NCBI GenBank assembly: GCA_021777365.1
Contig: JAJYDP010000093.1
Span: 1 to 11,870, forward strand
Reading direction: 5' to 3'
From: Chloroflexota bacterium
GTDB lineage: Bacteria > Chloroflexota > Limnocylindria > Limnocylindrales > CSP1-4
DNA length: 11,870 bases
The position numbers and the translations under genes are program-made. The notes under the pieces were generated by a model. That model searched no databases. It had not been told where the DNA came from and saw nothing but the letters and a program-made list of their open reading frames with translations. Each line of letters begins with the position of its first letter. Position 1 is the stretch's first letter. Shown here piece by piece: positions 6,201-11,870 of this stretch.

Positions 6201-6542
6201 GTGCGCTCGCAGCTGCTGAAGGGGACCACCGCGTTGCTGGTGTTGGGCGTCCTGCGCGACGGCGAGCTCTACGGGTACGAGATCGGGGCCCGGATCCGCG
6301 AGCGCAGCGGGACCCTCATCGAGCCCGGGGAGGGCTGGCTCTACCCGGCGCTCCATCGCCTGGAGGCGGAGGGCGCGCTCGAGGCCTCCTGGCGGGAGGG
6401 CGACCTGGGGCCGCGCCGGCGCTACTACCGGATCACGGCCGCAGGCCTGCGACTGCTGGCCGAGCAGGAGCGCGAATGGGACGCGTTCACGCGGAGCGTG
6501 CGCCGGGTTACCCGCGGGGAGGTCGCCGATGGACCCGCGTGA
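6201..6542 (+). CDS. PadR-family transcriptional regulator
   Basis: A compact 113-residue winged-helix repressor. Hallmarks are RSQLLKGTTALLVLGVL (helix 1), DGELYGYEIGARIRER (residues 20-35), the recognition segment GWLYPALHRLEAEGALEA (45-62) and the wing PRRRYYRITAAG (71-82). It ends after a short helix (EQEREWDAFTRSVRRVT), so it belongs to the short PadR subfamily. I chose GTG at 6201 because family members start just before RSQLLKG and AGAGGA precedes it, although the spacing is short. The frame is open from 6114, but that part spans the palindromes. The gene overlaps the HAAS-domain gene by 14 bases, a known PadR/HAAS pairing in which the repressor controls the membrane-protein operon. 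The ligand is unknown. Confidence 0.94.
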   Translation: MRSQLLKGTTALLVLGVLRDGELYGYEIGARIRERSGTLIEPGEGWLYPALHRLEAEGALEASWREGDLGPRRRYYRITAAGLRLLAEQEREWDAFTRSVRRVTRGEVADGPA

Positions 6543-7848
6543 CGCGTTCCTCGCACGGGTCGCGGCGCGGCTCCCCTTCGCCGAGGAGGAGCGGCGGGAG
6601 ATCGTCGCCGAACTGGCCGACCATCTCGCGGATGCCACGGCGGCCCTCGAGGCCGAGGGGCTGTCGGACGCTGCGGCGGCACGCGCAGCGCTCGACCGCC
6701 TGGGGTCGCCCGAGGACCTCGCCGACGCGCTGACGCCGGCGCGGCGCACGCCGCGCCGGCTGCTGGCTGCCGCCGGGGCCGGGACCTGGGCCCTGGCGAC
6801 CGGCGGCCTGTACGGGCTCCTCGTCGGGCTTGCCGTCATGGCGGTCGCGGAGCTCGCGCTCCTCGCCGTGATCGGCCTGGGATCCGCGCTGCTCGGCCAC
6901 CCGGGGCAGCTGTTCACGGACCTGGGCTGGAACTCCGCGCTGACGCTGCTCGGGCTCGGCGTCGCCGTCTACGTGGCGGGGCGGCGGCTGACGCCGGTCC
7001 TGGCGCGGCGGGCCGGATACCGTGTGGCCACCGTGCGCCGCCTGATCGCGCCGACCGGCGGGGTCGCCCTGGCCGCCTACGCCCTGGTCGGCTGGTCGGG
7101 GGCGCTGAACTGGCCGGCCGTGGTGGCCCTGCTGTCGCTGCCCGCCTGGTGGGCGGCGGGCGCCTGGCAGGGCCGGGATCTCGAGATCTCCGGCCGTCGC
7201 CGGGTCGTGCTCGGGCTCGGCGGCGTGCTCGTCGTCGCGCTCTCGGTGCTGCTCGTCCTTGCGACTCCCGGCATGGGCGTCGTCTCGTCAGGCGGGGTGT
7301 CCACCGCCGCTCCCGACCTCGCGTCGTACGACCGCATCGCGGCGCCGGCACCCGACGCCATCACGGCCGGGAGCGACGCGTCGGGTTCCGGGGGTCCGAT
7401 CGCCGGCGACCCGCGCACGTGGGTCGCGGTCATCCTGCGCGACCCGGCCGCGCTGGCCGGCTGGCACGACCTGCGCATCGAGGCCTGGCACGGCGTGGGT
7501 GTCGGCGGCCGCGGGGGAGGACCGGCGGTCGTGGATCCGGCGGCGCGCGGTCCGTTCGCGCTGGGGGCTGTCGGGGTGGGCCCGCCGCCGGTCTCGCCCG
7601 ATGGGGGGTTCCGCTTCCCGCCGCCGGATCCCGGCGCCCCGGCGGCGCAGTGGTGGCCGGCGGGCTCGGTCATGCTGAGCGGCGCGCTGTGGGTGGACCG
7701 CGAGCCCGGACTGGTGTGGGCGCTGGTGGCGATCACCGGGATCGCGCCCGACGGACGGCGCCATTTCGTGACCGGGCCCGACCCGATCCAGACCGTCTTC
7801 CGTGGCACCGCCTGGGACTGGTTCGGGGCCCTCGGCAAGGGACGCTGA
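6529..7848 (+). CDS. HAAS-domain (DUF1700-like) multi-pass membrane protein
   Basis: A 439-residue protein. Residues 1-75 form a helical HAAS-type domain: FLARVAARLPFAEEERREIV, ADHLADAT, then the AARAALDRLGSPEDLADAL motif found where such proteins pair with PadR regulators. Six predicted membrane spans follow (about 79-101, 103-122, 135-151, 176-190, 194-211 and 225-246). The last 190 residues are probably extracytoplasmic, with a Gly/Pro/Ala-rich stretch and a beta-like part (GDPRTWVAVILRDP, MLSGALWVDREPGLVWALVA) that I do not recognise. The ATG at 6529 has GGGGAGG 6 bases upstream and lies inside the end of the PadR gene, so translation is coupled. The role is likely a membrane component under PadR control; the exact activity is unknown. 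Confidence 0.88.
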   Translation: MDPRDAFLARVAARLPFAEEERREIVAELADHLADATAALEAEGLSDAAAARAALDRLGSPEDLADALTPARRTPRRLLAAAGAGTWALATGGLYGLLVGLAVMAVAELALLAVIGLGSALLGHPGQLFTDLGWNSALTLLGLGVAVYVAGRRLTPVLARRAGYRVATVRRLIAPTGGVALAAYALVGWSGALNWPAVVALLSLPAWWAAGAWQGRDLEISGRRRVVLGLGGVLVVALSVLLVLATPGMGVVSSGGVSTAAPDLASYDRIAAPAPDAITAGSDASGSGGPIAGDPRTWVAVILRDPAALAGWHDLRIEAWHGVGVGGRGGGPAVVDPAARGPFALGAVGVGPPPVSPDGGFRFPPPDPGAPAAQWWPAGSVMLSGALWVDREPGLVWALVAITGIAPDGRRHFVTGPDPIQTVFRGTAWDWFGALGKGR

Positions 7849-7892
7849 GGAGGGCCGCTCCGGCCGGTCCAGGCGTTGCGGGTCACCAGCAC

Positions 7893-7920
7893 TTGACGCG
7901 TGCGGCTCGCGTGGCACAGT
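7893..7920 (+). promoter_or_regulatory. Weak candidate internal promoter
   Basis: TTGACG (7893-7898) and CACAGT (7915-7920) are separated by 16 bases, in the 89-base gap before the next membrane-protein gene. The -35 is good but the -10 matches only three of six bases, so this is tentative. Confidence 0.25.
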
Positions 7921-7937
7921 GCACGGACAGGGGTCCG

Positions 7938-8516
7938 ATGGAGGGTGTCGTGTCCGATCGGTTCGCCCGTGCCGGCATCGCGCTCGTCGCGGCCGCCGGG
8001 ATCCTCGTCCTCGCCGGCTGGCTCGACGGGCAGGTGTTCGTGGAGATCCGCCGCCAGGAGGCCGCCTCGTTCGACCCGGGCCAGCTGGCCTGGACGCTGC
8101 CCGTCGGGTACCTCGCGGTGGCGGCCGGGGTGCTCGCGGTCACTGGCCTTGCTCTGTGGTCGAGGAGCCTGCTCGTGGGCGTCGCGTACACGCTCGTCGG
8201 CACGTTCTTCGCCTTTCTCTTCACGATCGTCTGGCAGTTCAGCGCGGCGATCAACGGGGCCCCGCCGGTGCTGCCGCGTCCGGTCGCGCAGCTGGTCGGC
8301 AATCTCGACGCGTGGGGCGCTCAGGGTCCGCTGAACGCCTGGTCCGTCATCGGGGCCGGCATGCTCCTCGCCGGCCTGGCGACGATCTCGCGCGTCGTCC
8401 GACGGCGCGCCGCCAGGCGACGGTCTGGAGCCCCTGCGCCCGAGGGTCGACTCCTCGGCACCGTCAGCGGACAGGCGGCCGTGACGCCGAGGTCCACGGA
8501 GCCGAAGCGCGCATGA
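7938..8516 (+). CDS. Small four-span membrane protein, function unknown
   Basis: A 192-residue protein with four predicted membrane spans near residues 11-28, 52-74, 78-100 and 133-151, a short loop rich in charged residues between spans 1 and 2 (EIRRQEAASFDP), and a basic cytoplasmic tail starting SRVVRRRAARRR. I do not recognise the family. The ATG at 7938 is preceded by AGGGG; a GTG at 7950 preceded by GGAGGG is an equally possible start. It lies 89 bases after the HAAS gene and overlaps the next gene by ATGA, so it is likely co-transcribed with it. The flanking frames on the opposite strand are Arg/Pro-rich and look non-coding. Confidence 0.82.
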   Translation: MEGVVSDRFARAGIALVAAAGILVLAGWLDGQVFVEIRRQEAASFDPGQLAWTLPVGYLAVAAGVLAVTGLALWSRSLLVGVAYTLVGTFFAFLFTIVWQFSAAINGAPPVLPRPVAQLVGNLDAWGAQGPLNAWSVIGAGMLLAGLATISRVVRRRAARRRSGAPAPEGRLLGTVSGQAAVTPRSTEPKRA

Positions 8517-9412
8517 GCGGTGCTGAGCCTCCTCCCGACGGCCCCCAGCTGCCGGTGGAGGCCCTGGGCCCCCGGCTGCCCATTCCCGACTGGCTCGAGC
8601 TTCGGCCGCTCGGATGGCTGTTCGTGGTCGGCGCCGCGTGCGTGATCGTGGCGCGCCTGGACCGGCTCGTCGGGACCTCGCCCGCGACCACCGTGCTGTC
8701 TGCAAGTCCGCAGGCGATCGCAGCCGCGCTCGTCGCGCTGCTGCCGGCGGCCCTGCTCCTCCGCGTGCCCGACGCGCCCACCGGCCGGCGGCCCCTCTTC
8801 GTCGGTCTCGCCGCGACGGCGCTGACCGAGTGGGTGCAGGCCGCCGTCTTCGCCTGGTCGTCGCCCCTGCTGCCCTCCACGCCGTCGGTGTGGACGGTGC
8901 TGTCCGACGTGCAGGTGCCGCTGGGGGTCCTGGCGTCGCTCCTGATCGCCCTTGGGCTCCTGCGGCTCCGCCCGGGCGGAGCCACGCGGCCCTGGCTGCT
9001 CGTGGTCATCGTCGGGCTCGAAGTTGGGTTCCTGGGGCTGCAGTTCGGGCTGGTCGCCACCTGGGCCCACCCGTCGTTCGACCTCGTCGCCTTGGGCCCG
9101 GACGTCCTCCTGACCGCGGCAGGCGGCGTCGCGACCTGGGTGCCCGTCAGCGCCTGGCTCGATCGCGACACACCGCGCGCGTTCTGGGGCCTGCTCGCCC
9201 TGGGATTCCCGCTCGGCCTCGTGGCGAGCGTGGTCGGGCTCACCCAGACGGTCGCCATGATGTCCGCCCCGTCGATGGGGCTCTCGTCGGACGCACTCTT
9301 CCTCGTCGCGACCGCGCTGGGCGCCCTCATCGGTGCCGTCGTGTCGCTCCTGGCGATCGTGGCCTACGCGCGCGAGACGCCGCTGCCCGGGAGCCCGTCC
9401 CAGCCGTCCTGA
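8513..9412 (+). CDS. Eight-span membrane protein, function unknown
   Basis: A 299-residue protein with about eight hydrophobic spans (roughly 32-48, 66-83, 94-114, 132-151, 159-181, 193-214, 223-247 and 259-285) after a Pro-rich N-terminus (EPPPDGPQLPVEALG) of about 30 residues. No signature motif was recognised. The ATG overlaps the stop of the preceding gene (ATGA), so the two are translationally coupled and probably act together in the membrane. It is the last gene of the PadR-led block: a gap of 192 bases with strong inverted repeats follows. Confidence 0.85.
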   Translation: MSGAEPPPDGPQLPVEALGPRLPIPDWLELRPLGWLFVVGAACVIVARLDRLVGTSPATTVLSASPQAIAAALVALLPAALLLRVPDAPTGRRPLFVGLAATALTEWVQAAVFAWSSPLLPSTPSVWTVLSDVQVPLGVLASLLIALGLLRLRPGGATRPWLLVVIVGLEVGFLGLQFGLVATWAHPSFDLVALGPDVLLTAAGGVATWVPVSAWLDRDTPRAFWGLLALGFPLGLVASVVGLTQTVAMMSAPSMGLSSDALFLVATALGALIGAVVSLLAIVAYARETPLPGSPSQPS

Positions 9413-9510
9413 CACGTCCGCCACGTTGGTCGCCCATGCTGCCCGGAGCCACGGGGCCCTCTCGCGGCGCGACTCCTGCACCCACGTCAGGCGCCGACGC
9501 CATCGGACCG

Positions 9511-9587
9511 CAGGCGCTGATCCCGGCGAGTTGACCGTGCGGTCAGCGCCTGGCCCGCGATCGAGCGCGGAACCGCGCTGGCCCGCG
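9511..9587. terminator. Structured intergenic element, possible terminator or leader
   Basis: CAGGCGCTGA (9511-9520) and TCAGCGCCTG (9543-9552) are exact 10-base inverted arms around a 22-base loop, which itself contains TGACC/GGTCA. A second hairpin, AGCGCGG (9564-9570) with CCGCGCT (9573-9579), follows closely. CTGGCCCGCG occurs twice (9550-9559 and 9578-9587). There is no T-run. It may end the upstream transcript in a GC-rich way or fold in the leader of the following gene. Confidence 0.45.
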
Positions 9588-9604
9588 GCGCGTCGAACGC
9601 TCAC

Positions 9605-11242
9605 ATGCCGATGGTCCATGCCCCTGCCAGCCGACGCCCGCGCCTTGCCGTTCCGCGTACCCGGCGCGGGCGCGCGGTGGTGCTCCTGGCCCTCGCAGTC
9701 GCCGGGGCCGCGCTCGTCGGGACGGGCACCATCGGCGGAGGGCCCGCGGCGTCGCCCGGTCCCGTGTCCGTCCTGGGCGCGGCGCAGCTGCGCGCGGCGA
9801 TCATCGCCCAACAGGCCGGGACCCTCGCACCGCAGGATGTGATCGCGGGCGTCGCGATCGACCCCTCACGGCGCACGCCACCCCTCGACCGGGAGTGCGT
9901 CCCGCTCGGGCACTGCACGGTGATCGGGACCCTCGCGGGGTTCGCCGATCCGGCGGGGACGGTGACGATCCGGCAGCAGGACCAGGTGCTGCCGCCGCCC
10001 ACCGACGCGGCCGATCTGCAGGCGCCCGTGGCCGTGCGCCTCTCCGGCGCCGGGCCCATCGAGTTCCTGGGCCACGTGCACCTCACCCCCGACGGGCTGG
10101 CCTTCGGGGTCCCGGCTGCCCGGGCGGCCACGGCCAGCGCCACGGCCGGCCAGGTGATCGCCGCCACGGGCTGGCTGGTGGGGGTCGGCGTCGGCTTCTC
10201 CTGCGGCCCGGTGCCGCCGCCCGGACCGCCAGTGCCCGCCCCGTTCGCCTGCGGGGTCCCCGAGTTCCTCACCGCCCGGCCGGCGAAGCCCGTCAGCGGC
10301 TTCGGGAGCAGCTTCGAGATGACGGCACCGGCGGGGAGCGTGGCGGTGCAGCGGGGCGCTTACGACGCATACGCGCCGCAGCCTGGCTTCGACGGCGTCA
10401 ACGACGTCCCGCGTCTGGCGACCTACCTGCTGCGCATGGTGGTCGACGATGCATCGAACTGCCCGGGCTGCCGGGGCTGGCTCCTGGTGGGCCGGCTCGA
10501 CGCGACGCCCACGCGGGCGACACCGGCACCCAGCGGATACCAGCCCGTGGTGCGCTCGCCCGGGGAGCTGGCCGTGCTCCTGACGGCGGACCGTGCGGGC
10601 CTCGTCGGGCACGTCGTCTTCGTAGACGGGCAGATCCTGCCCGGGCGCGCGCCCGGGTGCACCGACCCCGGGCCCTGCAGCCTCGGCGTGCTGCAGGGGA
10701 CGCAGGAGGGCGTGGTGGCCACCCCCTACACGGTCTCGCTACTGCTCCCCGACACCGACTTCCCGACCCACGACGTGCTGGCCCTGGTGGTGCGGTCCGG
10801 CGGGCTCGAGTACCTCGGGTTCGGCGGGATGATCCTCCCGCTCGCCGAGATGGCCGACCCCGAGGTCCTGAACGGCCGCGGCCCGGGCGTCCACGTCGTC
10901 ACCGCATGGCTGGTTGGGGAGGGACCGGTGCCCTGCGCCTCGTCGGCGTTCCCGGCGCCGCCGGACACGCCATTCGACACCTGCGGCGGTTCCTGGCTCA
11001 CGCCGGAGGCGGATCAGCCAGTGCAGCGGAACGGAGGTGGCTTCTCGATCGTGCCGCCCGCGGGCGCCATCCGCGTGCAGCCCGCGGCGTACGCGGAGTT
11101 CGCCCCCGATCCGGCCTCGGAGCCCGACGGCACCGGTCTCGTGCCGCGCCAGGGCACGTATCTTGTGCGCATGGTGCCCGACCCCCGTCCCGGCGCCCAG
11201 CCGGCCTCGGGCTGGCAGATCGTCGTGCGGCTCGCGCCGTGA
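9605..11242 (+). CDS. Exported or membrane-anchored protein of two homologous modules
   Basis: A 545-residue protein with a basic N-terminus and one hydrophobic segment (AVVLLALAVAGAALVG, about 24-39), acting as a signal peptide or anchor. The rest is two related modules, about 54-300 and 315-545. The strongest match is FEMTAPAGSVAVQ (from Phe237) with FSIVPPAGAIRVQ (from Phe480), followed by AYDAYAP/AYAEFAP, ATYLLRMV/GTYLVRMV and GWLLVGRL/GWQIVVRL. Both modules carry a CX5C pair (CVPLGHC, CTDPGPC) and a CX15C pair with identical spacing, probably disulfides outside the cell. Module 1 has an extra CPGC. I know no family for it. The ATG at 9605 lacks a clear ribosome binding site, and ATG at 9611 is possible. 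It overlaps the next gene by GTGA, so the two products probably act at the cell surface together. Confidence 0.85.
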   Translation: MPMVHAPASRRPRLAVPRTRRGRAVVLLALAVAGAALVGTGTIGGGPAASPGPVSVLGAAQLRAAIIAQQAGTLAPQDVIAGVAIDPSRRTPPLDRECVPLGHCTVIGTLAGFADPAGTVTIRQQDQVLPPPTDAADLQAPVAVRLSGAGPIEFLGHVHLTPDGLAFGVPAARAATASATAGQVIAATGWLVGVGVGFSCGPVPPPGPPVPAPFACGVPEFLTARPAKPVSGFGSSFEMTAPAGSVAVQRGAYDAYAPQPGFDGVNDVPRLATYLLRMVVDDASNCPGCRGWLLVGRLDATPTRATPAPSGYQPVVRSPGELAVLLTADRAGLVGHVVFVDGQILPGRAPGCTDPGPCSLGVLQGTQEGVVATPYTVSLLLPDTDFPTHDVLALVVRSGGLEYLGFGGMILPLAEMADPEVLNGRGPGVHVVTAWLVGEGPVPCASSAFPAPPDTPFDTCGGSWLTPEADQPVQRNGGGFSIVPPAGAIRVQPAAYAEFAPDPASEPDGTGLVPRQGTYLVRMVPDPRPGAQPASGWQIVVRLAP

Positions 11243-11870
11243 GCACGACATCGATGGTTGCTCGGGCGGGGTCGCGGGCGAGTGCCCCGGGCTACGCCGT
11301 CGCCCTGCTCGCGTCGCTGCTCCTCGCCGCCTGCGGCGGCCCGGCGCCGTCGGCGACCATCCGGCCGGCGACGGCGAGCCCTGCGGCGCCCGCGCCCACC
11401 TCGTCGAGCCCGACGAGTGCGAGGCCCTCGTCCTCGCCGACGTCGATCGCGAGCACCCCGCCTGTTCCGTCGAATGCGTCACTGTCCGCGAACCAGGTCG
11501 GCATCACCGTGACCTCGGCGCTCGGACGCACGACGAGCGGGCTGTTCAGCCGGTCCACGAAGGTGCCCGCGCTCGGCCAGGCGGTGACCTGGCGGTTCGA
11601 CGGGGGACCGGACCTCGCGGGCCGGACGATGCGGATCCAGTCCCTCACGGCGCTCCGCCCCACCACCTGGACGACGATCGCGACGGTGACCGCCGACGCG
11701 AGCGGCATCGCGACGTACACCGCTGCGTTCGATCGCCCGACCTTCCTCTCGCTGCGCGCGCTCGTACCCTCCGGGGACGGAGCCGCGGGCGGTTCGTCCG
11801 ACGGCCTGCAGGCCAGCTGGCGCGGGACCGGGGCGTGCCCGGAGGTCGTCATGACGCCCGGGCCGGTGAC
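11239..11870 (+). CDS. Lipoprotein with Ig-like/beta-sandwich domain (3' end outside window)
   Basis: 210 residues are visible from a GTG overlapping the previous stop (GTGA). The signal peptide ends in the lipobox LLLAACGG (Cys32), followed by a long Pro/Ser/Thr/Ala linker to about residue 80. A beta-rich segment then reads QVGITVTSALGRT, GQAVTWRFDGGPD, TMRIQSLTALRPTTWTTIAT, DASGIATYTAAF and LSLRALVPS. The order WRF, MRIQ, TTWTTIATVTADASGIATY, LRA recalls bacterial Ig-like extracellular domains. It has no stop before the right edge, so the C-terminal domain is unseen. It is probably a surface lipoprotein partnering the two-module protein before it. Family and function are not established. 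Confidence 0.8.
   Translation, partial: MSTTSMVARAGSRASAPGYAVALLASLLLAACGGPAPSATIRPATASPAAPAPTSSSPTSARPSSSPTSIASTPPVPSNASLSANQVGITVTSALGRTTSGLFSRSTKVPALGQAVTWRFDGGPDLAGRTMRIQSLTALRPTTWTTIATVTADASGIATYTAAFDRPTFLSLRALVPSGDGAAGGSSDGLQASWRGTGACPEVVMTPGPV

Noticed and set aside
7077..8705. Minus-strand open frame of 542 codons
   Set aside because: Arg/Pro/Ser-rich composition and antisense to two membrane-protein genes; a typical high-GC shadow.
8321..9811. Minus-strand open frame of 496 codons
   Set aside because: Arg/Gly/Glu-rich low-complexity reading antisense to the eight-span membrane protein.

Overview
The window is uniformly very GC-rich bacterial DNA. Genes are densely packed with overlapping starts and stops (ATGA, GTGA), initiation is often at GTG or TTG, and surface proteins have lipoprotein signals followed by long Pro/Ser/Thr/Ala linkers. 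This style fits a high-GC Chloroflexota or Actinomycetota lineage. That placement is an inference from composition and gene style, because no marker gene is present.

Left block (about 1-3761, all minus strand): a tightly packed unit read right to left. It encodes an ECF sigma factor (3162-3761), a single-pass membrane protein likely to be its anti-sigma factor (2081-3154), a second ECF sigma factor whose two conserved halves lie in different frames (1435-2084), a small unrecognised ORF (1149-1457), and a serpin predicted to be a lipoprotein (from 1167, leaving the window before its reactive-centre loop). The unit looks like an envelope-signalling module with an exported protease inhibitor at its end.

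Middle (3762-4621): about 860 bases without a convincing gene. It holds a perfect 20-bp palindrome, several stem-loops, a 12-bp direct repeat and, directly before the next gene, four imperfect tandem 23-bp repeats that contain a good sigma-70-type promoter. The plus-strand gene that follows (4622-5884) encodes an AAA ATPase of the DUF4143 type, with a P-loop and a C-terminal PD-(D/E)XK-like segment. It stands alone.

Right block (6201-9412, plus strand): a PadR-family repressor preceded by two clean palindromes, then an overlapping HAAS-domain (DUF1700-like) membrane protein and two further multi-pass membrane proteins. PadR plus HAAS protein is a known pairing, and the last two genes overlap by ATGA. 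After a strongly structured 192-base gap (9413-9604) comes an exported 545-residue protein made of two homologous modules with matching cysteine spacings. It is coupled by a GTGA overlap to a lipoprotein with a beta-sandwich-like domain that runs off the right edge.

The most noteworthy items are the 23-bp repeat/promoter array before the ATPase gene, the frame-disrupted second sigma factor in a two-sigma/one-anti-sigma operon ending in a serpin, the duplicated-module exported protein, and the double palindrome before the PadR gene. The window does not show a clearly new multi-gene system; the DUF4143 ATPase with its repeat array and the sigma/serpin unit are the best candidates for something undescribed.
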